This document shows positions 8,985-15,597 of a stretch of DNA of 64,000 nucleotides, piece after piece. The stretch's first letter is position 1. Every line of letters begins with the position of its first letter. The translations under genes were made by a program, and so were the position numbers. Under the pieces are notes generated by a model, which worked only from the letters and a program-made list of their open reading frames with translations, ran no database searches and was not told the origin of the DNA. Source of the stretch: Asaia bogorensis (GTDB lineage: Bacteria; Pseudomonadota; Alphaproteobacteria; Acetobacterales; Acetobacteraceae); assembly GCF_900465345.1 (NCBI RefSeq), contig NZ_UEGO01000003.1:1-64000 (forward strand), in the 5' to 3' direction.

Positions 8985-10027
8985 GCGTGGCCGTGCCGAT
9001 GATGCAGGTCGGGATAATGCGGATGCCGATGGACCATCGGCATGTGCCGGTGCCGATGCGTGTGCGGTTCGCCCGTCGGATCGCCAGGCCCGTGCGCATG
9101 CTGATGGTGTTCGTCATGGCGATGCCGGTGCTCATGTTCCATGGCCTCGTGCGCATGCTCGTGATCGTGGCGCTCCGACAGGTGGAGCCACAACCCGAAA
9201 CCCATCAGGCCGCCGGCGATCAGCAACCTCAGCGACAAGGGATCGTGGAGCACCACAACCGCCAGCAGCGCGCCGACGAACGGCGCAAGCGAGAAATAGG
9301 CCCCCGTGCGCGCGGCACCGAGATGGCGCAGGGCCAGCACGAACAGGACAAGGCTCACCCCGTAACCCATGAACCCCACGGCTCCAGCGGCGCCGAGTCC
9401 CCCGACAGTCGGCAGGACACCGCCCCTCCCGAACGCCAGCAGAAGATTGACCGTCCCTGCGACCAGCCCCTTGAGCATTGCGATCTGCATCGGATCGGCC
9501 GCAGAAAGTTTGCCGGTCAAGTTGTTGTCGATCCCCCAGCACAGGCAGGCCGCTGCGATGAACAGGGCGCCCTGGTCAAGCATCGCATGCCCCTGCCATG
9601 ATAATAACGCGGCGCCCGAGAGAATGGCGAAGGCGCCCAGCAGAAGCCGCCGGTCCACGTTCTCGCGGAATACGATCCAGGCAATCCCCATCGTCGCCAG
9701 CCCTTCGAGATTGAGCAACAGCGACGCGCTGGCCGCGTCGGTGCGCGCCAGCCCCAGCATCAACAGCAATGGGCCGGCAATCCCACCCGCCAGGATCACC
9801 AACGCCAACCAGGGCAAGTCCCCACGCCGCAACGGCGCTTCCGCAACGGGGCGTCCACGCATCCAGCGCAACAGATGCACCGCCGCCAGACCGATCCCGG
9901 AACCGAGATAGAGCAGCCCGGCCATCATCCACGGATCGACGGAGCCAAGGAGAAGCTTGGCGAACGGTGTGCTGGCTCCAAACAGGATCGCGGACAATAA
10001 TGCGAAAAGGATGCCAATGCGGTTCAT
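8978..10027 (-). CDS. EamA/DMT-family transporter with His-rich C-terminal tail
   Basis: About ten hydrophobic segments with two EamA repeats (LLSAILFGASTPFAKLLL at the start, a second copy from about residue 155) place it in the drug/metabolite transporter superfamily, inner membrane. The last ~63 residues contain about two dozen histidines in HEH, HRH and HTH patterns, ending HRHGHAH. Such tails bind Zn, Ni, Co or Cu. The location among metal efflux genes makes a metal export role likely, but the substrate is inferred. It ends convergently on the MerR remnant. Confidence 0.85.
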   Translation of the reverse strand: MNRIGILFALLSAILFGASTPFAKLLLGSVDPWMMAGLLYLGSGIGLAAVHLLRWMRGRPVAEAPLRRGDLPWLALVILAGGIAGPLLLMLGLARTDAASASLLLNLEGLATMGIAWIVFRENVDRRLLLGAFAILSGAALLSWQGHAMLDQGALFIAAACLCWGIDNNLTGKLSAADPMQIAMLKGLVAGTVNLLLAFGRGGVLPTVGGLGAAGAVGFMGYGVSLVLFVLALRHLGAARTGAYFSLAPFVGALLAVVVLHDPLSLRLLIAGGLMGFGLWLHLSERHDHEHAHEAMEHEHRHRHDEHHQHAHGPGDPTGEPHTHRHRHMPMVHRHPHYPDLHHRHGHAH

Positions 10028-10238
10028 GGCCCGATCCTACCGCACGGTGGCTCAATCGAGAATGGGCCCCGCTGCAAGCGATGAGCAGACTACCGCCCGC
10101 GCTCTACGCTTCGATTTTGATGATAACGTGCCGGTTTTCCAAATGGATACACGATGCATGGACCGCACCGTCAAACGGCGATCGTCACATTACTGGCCAG
10201 GACGACACCATTACTTCATCGCCGCTGCCGCCCCAGGT

Positions 10239-10463
10239 CTATGTCGAACCGTCTCCGCAGCATGCCAGTCGCCCATGTTCCTGAACCGGCGGGCAAGGAA
10301 CGTCGCCATAGGAGCAGAAGACGCAGCAATCCCCCGGCTTCGGTTTCAAGACGACGCCACAATGCGGGCAATCGTAAAAGAACTGGCAGGCATCGGTCGG
10401 CATGGTTTCCAGTGATTGCTGGCCACATGCGGGACAGGTCAGAAGCGAGGCAGGCCGAATCAT
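10239..10463 (-). CDS. GDCCVxC zinc-ribbon-like small protein
   Basis: 74-residue protein with paired cysteines CPACG and CPHCG, followed by the signature GDCCVFCSYGDVPCPPVQ and a terminal ACCG. Proteins with this GDCCVxC signature are known next to mercuric transport genes; their biochemical role is not established. The start at 10463 overlaps the merT stop by 4 bases (ATGA type), so the two are co-translated. Mercury or thiol-metal binding is inferred from cysteine content and context. Confidence 0.8.
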   Translation of the reverse strand: MIRPASLLTCPACGQQSLETMPTDACQFFYDCPHCGVVLKPKPGDCCVFCSYGDVPCPPVQEHGRLACCGDGST

Positions 10464-10885
10464 CTTACAGACAGGCTCCTGAGCAGGACGGGTTCCAGGC
10501 GTGGCCACACCAATGCCGCCAGCACGATGAGCGCGGTGGCAAAGGATAGCATCTGGATAACCCCGATGCGTCGCCGGATAGACCCACTTTCCACACCCGC
10601 ACAACAGACCCTGGCCTGCCGCCGATTGAGCGCCCAGGCGCTGACCAGCGCCGCGACCGCCAGCGCAATCAATGGCACGCGCCATGGCGCAAGTCTCGAC
10701 AGAACACTGAAAACCCCCGCACCGGCGCCCAGAGAAGCGAAGGCGAGCGGAATGAGGCAGCAGGACGACGCGATCAGCGCACCCACACCGGCGGCCATAC
10801 CGCCCGCGACACACAGGACTCCACCTCTTTCCATGCCCATGCGGCTACGTGATGTTCGTTGAGGCAGGTCCGCCGTCTCATCCAT
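10460..10885 (-). CDS. merT: MerT-like mercuric ion transporter
   Basis: Small inner-membrane protein with three to four hydrophobic segments. The first contains the vicinal cysteines SSCCLIPLAF, the Hg(II)-accepting pair of MerT; another pair, RVCCAG, lies in the loop. The start at 10885 (MDETADL) is preferred over a GTG at 10894 because GGGAAAG sits at a suitable distance. It takes Hg(II) from the periplasm into the cytoplasm. No mercuric reductase (merA) is seen nearby. It is divergent from merR, with a MerR-type promoter between. Confidence 0.8.
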   Translation of the reverse strand: MDETADLPQRTSRSRMGMERGGVLCVAGGMAAGVGALIASSCCLIPLAFASLGAGAGVFSVLSRLAPWRVPLIALAVAALVSAWALNRRQARVCCAGVESGSIRRRIGVIQMLSFATALIVLAALVWPRLEPVLLRSLSVR

Positions 10886-10915
10886 GATCGTCACTTTCCC
10901 ATTGCGTCGCGCTTC

Positions 10916-10946
10916 ATGCTACACCCCGTAGTGGCTACGGACTCAA
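10916..10946 (-). promoter_or_regulatory. MerR-type promoter/operator upstream of merT
   Basis: On the minus strand a -35 TTGAGT (10941-10946) and a -10 TAGCAT (10916-10921) are separated by 19 bases. The spacer holds a perfect inverted repeat, CCGTAG-CCA-CTACGG. A 19-bp spacer with a dyad is the hallmark of MerR-activated promoters. It drives merT-GDCCVxC. Confidence 0.85.
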
Positions 10947-10961
10947 GAGCAGGAGTGACGC

Positions 10962-11384
10962 ATGGTCGCCATCACGATCGGCAAGCTGGCATCGGAAACC
11001 GGCGTTCATCTGGAGACGGTGCGCTACTATGAGCGCATCGGCCTCATTCCCGCGCCGCGAAGGGCGCGTAATGGCTATCGCCATTATCGGGCCGAGGATG
11101 TCAGGCGCCTGTCATTCGTCCGACGCGCGCGGGATCTTGGTTTCGACATCGAGGAAATCAGAACCCTGCTCGCCTTGGCAGAACCCGGCCTACCCTCCTG
11201 CGACGAGGTCAGAACACTCGCCATAGCTCATCTGGGCGACATCCAGAGCAAGATCTCCGACCTGCAACGGCTCGCATCGCTCCTGACAACAAGCATCGAA
11301 CAATGCCGTGAGTCGGAGGCCCTGACTTGCCCGGTGCTCGATATGCTGGGTGCCTCTGCGATCGGAAGCACGCCCAACCCGTGA
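10962..11384 (+). CDS. merR: MerR mercury-responsive regulator
   Basis: 140 residues. The N-terminal winged helix reads ITIGKLASETGVHLETVRYYERIGLI. Cysteines at 80, 115 and 123 (PSCDE, EQC, LTC) match the three Hg(II) ligands of classical MerR in position and spacing. It is transcribed away from merT across a 19-bp-spacer operator, the standard arrangement. It represses and, with Hg(II), activates that promoter. Confidence 0.9.
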   Translation: MVAITIGKLASETGVHLETVRYYERIGLIPAPRRARNGYRHYRAEDVRRLSFVRRARDLGFDIEEIRTLLALAEPGLPSCDEVRTLAIAHLGDIQSKISDLQRLASLLTTSIEQCRESEALTCPVLDMLGASAIGSTPNP

Positions 11385-11451
11385 CGTATCGTTCCGGGAG
11401 GCGGTTAAGGTCTTGGCGTGGGTCCAATAATGGCGTCCGATCCGCGGCAGG

Positions 11452-11808
11452 CTACCCGCGCAAGAACCCAATCGCCACCGGCTCGATCCGTGGCCAGAGC
11501 CATGCAAGACACCCCATGATCGTGGCGAACCCCATGATGCCGAGCGTCTGCCAGCCAGGCCTGTGTCCTGTCTGGTACGCCTGATAACCCACCCAGAACC
11601 AACCGACAGCAACCGCCAGGATCGCGACCGGCGTCAGCCAGCGATAGGCGTTGGCGAACCAGGCGAGAATACCGCCTACTGACCCGAGGATCGCGGCCGG
11701 CAGCGCGAGCGGCACGACGCAGCACACGCCGCAGGCCAGCGCCGCACTGGACGCCGTCATGGCAACCGCGCTGGCCGCCTTGTTTCCCGATGCGCTCGCC
11801 TCGCTCAT
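11452..11808 (-). CDS. second MerT-like membrane protein
   Basis: 118 residues from the start at 11808 (MSEASASGNK). Its first hydrophobic segment contains CGVCCVVPLALP, a Cys pair as in MerT, followed by two or three more membrane segments and a final WPRIEP block also seen in the other MerT-like protein here (WPRLEP). The start overlaps the stop of the upstream gene by 4 bases. Probably a mercury or soft-metal importer, but it is diverged from the first copy. Confidence 0.7.
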   Translation of the reverse strand: MSEASASGNKAASAVAMTASSAALACGVCCVVPLALPAAILGSVGGILAWFANAYRWLTPVAILAVAVGWFWVGYQAYQTGHRPGWQTLGIMGFATIMGCLAWLWPRIEPVAIGFLRG

Positions 11809-12182
11809 GCGCCGCACTCCGCCGCGCACCCGCAGGTCTTTTTCATCGGCGCGGTTGCTGGCTGACTGCGCGACGCAAACTGCTCAAGCAGCGTTTCCGC
11901 AGCCTCACGCGCATACTCCGGGGCAGTAATCGTCAGAGTCAGCGCATCCATACGTTCAGCGATGTCAAACGCGAGGAACGCGCAACAGGTTCGTTCGCCT
12001 TCGACCATACGCGCGATATCGTCCCGTGCGGCAGGATCATAATCCAGCACGAGATGAAGACCATCTCGGTGCGCTGACCGAAGCGCCCTGGCGTTGAGAC
12101 TGGCGATCCACTCCAGCCGCCTCGCCAGATCGCTGTTCTCCAGTGTGCAGGCAAGTGGGGCAGGCTCGTTTGGCTTCGTCAC
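11805..12182 (-). CDS. conserved hypothetical protein of mercury-type loci
   Basis: 125-residue soluble protein. A core block reads MVEGERTCCAFLAFDI, and a cysteine cluster KKTCGCAAEC lies at the C-terminus. Similar short proteins with an ERxCCAFLxF motif occur beside MerR/MerT-like genes in proteobacteria (from memory, no named family). The CC pair and CxC cluster suggest metal handling. It is first in a two-gene operon, divergent from a MerR regulator. Confidence 0.6.
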   Translation of the reverse strand: MTKPNEPAPLACTLENSDLARRLEWIASLNARALRSAHRDGLHLVLDYDPAARDDIARMVEGERTCCAFLAFDIAERMDALTLTITAPEYAREAAETLLEQFASRSQPATAPMKKTCGCAAECGA

Positions 12183-12230
12183 GATACTACTTCGATGCCG
12201 TTCCGCCCGTTCGCGTGACGGTCTGGCGCT

Positions 12231-12261
12231 TGTTTACGAGTTCAAGTAACTTGAGGTTCAA
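12231..12261 (-). promoter_or_regulatory. probable MerR-type promoter with 19-bp spacer
   Basis: Minus strand -35 TTGAAC (12256-12261) and -10-like TAAACA (12231-12236) are 19 bases apart. The spacer has the dyad TCAAGT-T-ACTTGA. It faces the 11805-12182 gene and lies between it and the divergent MerR gene. The -10 is weak, which is expected for an activated promoter. Confidence 0.6.
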
Positions 12262-12287
12262 GATATTTTTTACGCGAGTTTCCCCCC

Positions 12288-12737
12288 ATGCCCGGATACA
12301 AGATCGGCGAGTTGGCCGAGCGCACCCGTACCAATGCCCCCACGATCCGCTATTATGAAGAGATCGGCCTGCTTCCACGTCCGGAACGACAGGAAGGCAA
12401 TCAGCGGCGTTATGCTGAAGACGATGTTCGACGGCTTACCTTCATTCGGCGCTGCCGGGCGTTTGGCTTTTCGATCGATCAGGTTCGGGCATTGGTCGAA
12501 TTGGTACAGGACCGTACGCGATCCTGTGCGGAAGCCCGCGACCTCGCGCATACTCACCTGATGGACGTCCGGGCGAAGTTGCGCGAATTGAAGGCGCTCG
12601 AGAAAAGCATCGCCGGGTTCGTCGCGACCTGCGACGCACAATGCGCCGGCGGTCCCGGCTCCGAGTGCGTGATTCTTGACGAACTTGCCACCATCGAGCC
12701 GGCGGGGAACCGCGCATGCTGCGAAAGTGCGGTCTGA
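12288..12737 (+). CDS. MerR-family metal-responsive regulator
   Basis: 149 residues with the winged-helix start YKIGELAERTRTNAPTIRYYEEIGLL. Possible metal ligands are C80, C115, C119 and C127 (CDAQCAGGPGSEC) and a terminal CC at 144-145. This resembles CadR/PbrR/ZntR-type sensors more than MerR itself. It is divergent from the hypothetical/MerT-like pair and 61 bases upstream of a CDF-like gene it may also control. The inducing metal cannot be told from sequence. Confidence 0.85.
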   Translation: MPGYKIGELAERTRTNAPTIRYYEEIGLLPRPERQEGNQRRYAEDDVRRLTFIRRCRAFGFSIDQVRALVELVQDRTRSCAEARDLAHTHLMDVRAKLRELKALEKSIAGFVATCDAQCAGGPGSECVILDELATIEPAGNRACCESAV

Positions 12738-12798
12738 TCTTCGCCTATAATCCATCTTCGGATGGGAGAAACCTGATAGAACGAAAGAGATAAAAACG

Positions 12799-13404
12799 AT
12801 GAATTCCACACCACCGAACGACATGGCCGGCACCCTGCGACGGGTCATCTCTCTCGTGGGACTTCTGAATCTTGCCTATTTTGGCATCGAATTCACGGTA
12901 GCGCTTGCCATCGGCTCGGTCTCCCTGTTCGCGGATAGCGTCGATTTCCTGGAAGACGCCTCCGTCAATTTCCTGATCGTAGCGGCACTCGGCTGGACGG
13001 CGCGCAGCCGGGCGCGGGTCGGAATGGCCCTTGCCGCTATCCTGCTGGTTCCGGCGCTCGCGACGCTCTGGACCGCATGGCAAAAATTCAATCTTCCGAC
13101 ACCGCCCCAGCCGCTCGTCCTGTCGGTGACAGGATTGGGGGCGCTTGTGGTAAATTTCTCCTGTGCGCTCATGCTGACCCGCTATCGCTATCATGCAGGC
13201 AGTCTGACGCGCGCTGCCTTCCTGTCGGCGCGCAACGACGTGCTGGCCAATATCGCGATCATCGTCGCAGGCCTGGTCACGGCCTTTCTGTGGCACGCCG
13301 CATGGCCGGACCTACTTGTCGGGCTCGGTATCGCCGCGATGAACGCCGACGCCGCCCGCGAAGTCTGGCAGGCCGCGCGCAATGAGCACCGCGCGGCAGC
13401 ATAG
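12799..13404 (+). CDS. short CDF-like cation transporter
   Basis: 201 residues with five to six hydrophobic segments and the CDF membrane metal-site texts FADSVDFLEDASVN and ARNDVLANIAII. The cytoplasmic C-terminal domain of full-length cation diffusion facilitators is missing, but the frame is intact and ends cleanly, so this is a short subtype and not a truncation. It probably exports a divalent cation such as Zn or Cd. It likely shares regulation with the upstream MerR gene. Confidence 0.75.
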   Translation: MNSTPPNDMAGTLRRVISLVGLLNLAYFGIEFTVALAIGSVSLFADSVDFLEDASVNFLIVAALGWTARSRARVGMALAAILLVPALATLWTAWQKFNLPTPPQPLVLSVTGLGALVVNFSCALMLTRYRYHAGSLTRAAFLSARNDVLANIAIIVAGLVTAFLWHAAWPDLLVGLGIAAMNADAAREVWQAARNEHRAAA

Positions 13405-13414
13405 CCCCCTCAAT

Positions 13415-13747
13415 TTACGTCCGGGGCGCGAACAGGATCAGGCTGGCCCCGCCGAGGCACACTAGGGCACCAACAATCTCCCACCGGTCCGGGGTGCGCC
13501 CCTCGACCAGTCGCATCCACATGAGCGAGGCGGTGATGTAGACGCCGCCATAGGCTGCATAGGCCCGCCCCGCCGTATCCGTATCGATACGGGTCAGCAG
13601 AAAGGCGAACAGGACCAGCGACACCATGCCCGGAACGAGAACCAGCGGCGAACGCCCCAGCCGGAGCCAGCTCCAGAAGGCGAAGCATCCGCCGATCTCT
13701 GCAAAACCCGCGACGACATAGATGATGAAAGGTAGCACAAACCCCAC
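13415..13747 (-). CDS. ynfA: YnfA family (UPF0060) membrane protein
   Basis: 110 residues with four transmembrane helices and the family text [19 protein letters not shown], then [12 protein letters not shown] and [10 protein letters not shown]. YnfA proteins are SMR-like small membrane proteins often linked to metal or drug resistance islands; the substrate is unsettled. Convergent with the CDF-like gene, 10 bases apart. Confidence 0.9.
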   Translation of the reverse strand: MGFVLPFIIYVVAGFAEIGGCFAFWSWLRLGRSPLVLVPGMVSLVLFAFLLTRIDTDTAGRAYAAYGGVYITASLMWMRLVEGRTPDRWEIVGALVCLGGASLILFAPRT

Positions 13748-13810
13748 TGTTACATACTTTCCAGTCAGGATCGTGAAGCAGCCACTCCACGATCACCATA
13801 TCCCGCCATT

Positions 13811-13990
13811 TGAATGGCCCCGGGTTTTCGGAGACGTTTTCTATCCGGTTTAAGCGGCCAATGCATGCGATTTCTGTTGTGCATGGAAACGTGCCTCAGC
13901 CACTTCTGGCGGGATGTTTCCAATGGATGACAGAAGGCAACGATTATTGATCCAATTGACCCATTTAGAGGTGGCCAGTTCGATGCCGCC
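13811..13990 (-). mobile_element. IS3-family insertion sequence remnant (3' end)
   Basis: On the minus strand bases about 13990-13851 encode IELATSKWVNWINNR, CLLSSIGNIPPEVAEARF and a TAA stop, the C-terminus of an IS3-type transposase (IELA..W..W.NNRR....GNIPPAE). The terminal bases TGAATGGCCCCGGGTTTTCG at 13811 look like the IS inverted repeat. The rest of the element is gone. Bases 13991-14101 contain nothing I recognise. Confidence 0.7.
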
Positions 13991-14101
13991 ACGGGGCAGA
14001 CACCACAAGGTTTGGCAAACGCGGCTTTGGAGTGGATACGCTGCGGATTACGGAGCGGCTCCGCGCCCGGCGGTTCAGGCCGAGCGAAAGTCCTGCTGCG
14101 G

Positions 14102-15028
14102 CTAAATCAGTTCTTCGCGATTTTTGACGTGTGCGTGTCGGTCCAGAATGATGACGTCGCCATGCTTCGCCTTCTCCTCGGGCTCGATGTGAATGTTGAT
14201 CACAGCCTGCCCGAGCTGTGTCCTGAGTGCGTGCTCGATGTGGTCGCAGATCTCATGCGCCCTGCCGACGGTCATCCCCGTCGGGACCACGAGATGAAAT
14301 TCAATGAATGTCGTGTTGCCCGCGACACGCGCCCGCACGTCGTGGGCTTCGATCGCCCCTGATGCATTCCCTGCGATCGTCCGGTCCAGGCGTGAAATCA
14401 ATTCGGGATCGGAGACTTCATCCATCAGCCCGGCGACGGCTTCCCGCACGACACCATAACCTGCCCAAAGGATATTGACTGCGACCAGGCCGCCGATGGC
14501 CGGGTCAAGCCGGAGCCAACCAGTCACCGGGATCAGCGCAAAAGCGATCAGGACCGCAATGGTCGTCCAGACGTCCGTCAGGATGTGCCGGCCGCCCGCG
14601 ACGAGCGCGGGCGACTTCCACTGCTTGCCATTGCGGATCAGTAGCAGCGCCCAGAACAGGTTTATAACCCCGGCGCTGCCATTCAGGGCCAAGCCCAGAA
14701 GCGGCGTGTCCGGTGCTTTCGGGTGCTGCCAGCCGATCCAGGCTTCCTGGAAGATCAGAATTGCCGTTGCGAGCACGAGGCCACCCTCGATGATCGCGCT
14801 CAGATATTCCGCTTTCTGGTGGCCATAGGGATGGTTTGCGTCTGCGGGTTGTGCGCTGACCCACAGGGCGATAAGCGCGCCGACGGCGGCCGCTACATTG
14901 ACGATTGTTTCCAGCGCATCCGAGTAAAGCGCGATGCTGCCCGTCATCCAGTAGGCGGCAAGCTTCAGGGCCAGAACGACCAGACTGACGGCAAGTGTGC
15001 CCCATGCGGTCTTTATGGTGCGGTTCAT
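14102..15028 (-). CDS. cation diffusion facilitator (CDF) transporter
   Basis: 308 residues from the ATG at 15028 (MNRTIKTAWGTL). It has six membrane segments with metal-site texts YSDALETIVN and GRHILTDVWTT, plus HPYGHQKAEYLSA in the loop after helix 2. A cytoplasmic ferredoxin-like C-terminal domain follows (DVRARVAGNTTFIEFHLVV...). It exports Zn, Cd, Co or similar by proton antiport. It is downstream of and co-oriented with a MerR regulator, so it may be under the same control. A start further upstream would run into the promoter region. Confidence 0.9.
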   Translation of the reverse strand: MNRTIKTAWGTLAVSLVVLALKLAAYWMTGSIALYSDALETIVNVAAAVGALIALWVSAQPADANHPYGHQKAEYLSAIIEGGLVLATAILIFQEAWIGWQHPKAPDTPLLGLALNGSAGVINLFWALLLIRNGKQWKSPALVAGGRHILTDVWTTIAVLIAFALIPVTGWLRLDPAIGGLVAVNILWAGYGVVREAVAGLMDEVSDPELISRLDRTIAGNASGAIEAHDVRARVAGNTTFIEFHLVVPTGMTVGRAHEICDHIEHALRTQLGQAVINIHIEPEEKAKHGDVIILDRHAHVKNREELI

Positions 15029-15078
15029 GGGGACTACTCCTGCATGCTGCGACCCGTTTGCGATACTCGATGATTTGT

Positions 15079-15522
15079 TTACGACGCTTTGCACCCTGCC
15101 TCCGTGCCGAGATGTTCTGACGTGCATAAAGAATGATCGCTCAGGACCTGAATGATCCGACAGGTCCCGATTGTGTTGCATGAACACTGATCCAACATGC
15201 GTTGCAATTCGCCCTGGAGAGCCGTCAGGCGGGCAATACGGTTCCTGACCTCGATCAATTGGCGTTTTGCTATCTCATATGCGGCCATACAGTTTTGATT
15301 GGGATCGTCAGCAAGATCTAGTAATTTACGGATTTCATCTAGTGAAAATCCAAGTTCCCGCGCATGGCGAATAAAACTCAGGCGCTCTTTTGCTTCCTCT
15401 CCATAGACACGCTGCCCTCCTTCACTTCGGTCGGGCTCCTCAAGGATGCCGATCTGCTCGTAATAGCGGATGGTCGGCACCTTGACGCCAGTTGACCCGG
15501 ATAATTTTCCGATACTGAACAT
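15079..15522 (-). CDS. MerR-family regulator (CadR/ZntR-like)
   Basis: 147 residues; winged helix FSIGKLSGSTGVKVPTIRYYEQIGIL. Cysteines C78, C113, C115, C121 and two near the C-terminus (C133, C144) form a plausible metal site with the text DQCSCNTIGTCRIIQ. It is divergent from the P-type ATPase gene across a 19-bp-spacer promoter and followed by a CDF gene. It most likely senses Zn, Cd or Pb. Confidence 0.88.
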   Translation of the reverse strand: MFSIGKLSGSTGVKVPTIRYYEQIGILEEPDRSEGGQRVYGEEAKERLSFIRHARELGFSLDEIRKLLDLADDPNQNCMAAYEIAKRQLIEVRNRIARLTALQGELQRMLDQCSCNTIGTCRIIQVLSDHSLCTSEHLGTEAGCKAS

Positions 15523-15532
15523 AAAAGCCCCC

Positions 15533-15563
15533 TTGAACCTCTAGCGACTAGAGGAAGTAGATA
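15533..15563 (+). promoter_or_regulatory. MerR-type promoter of the P-type ATPase gene
   Basis: The -35 TTGAAC (15533-15538) and -10 TAGATA (15558-15563) are 19 bases apart. They flank a near-perfect dyad, CCTCTAG-CGA-CTAGAGG. This is a textbook MerR-regulated promoter driving the ATPase and probably the downstream czc-like genes. Confidence 0.88.
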
Positions 15564-15597
15564 ACGGATTCGCTGCTGGGTGAACAGGAGAATCCGG

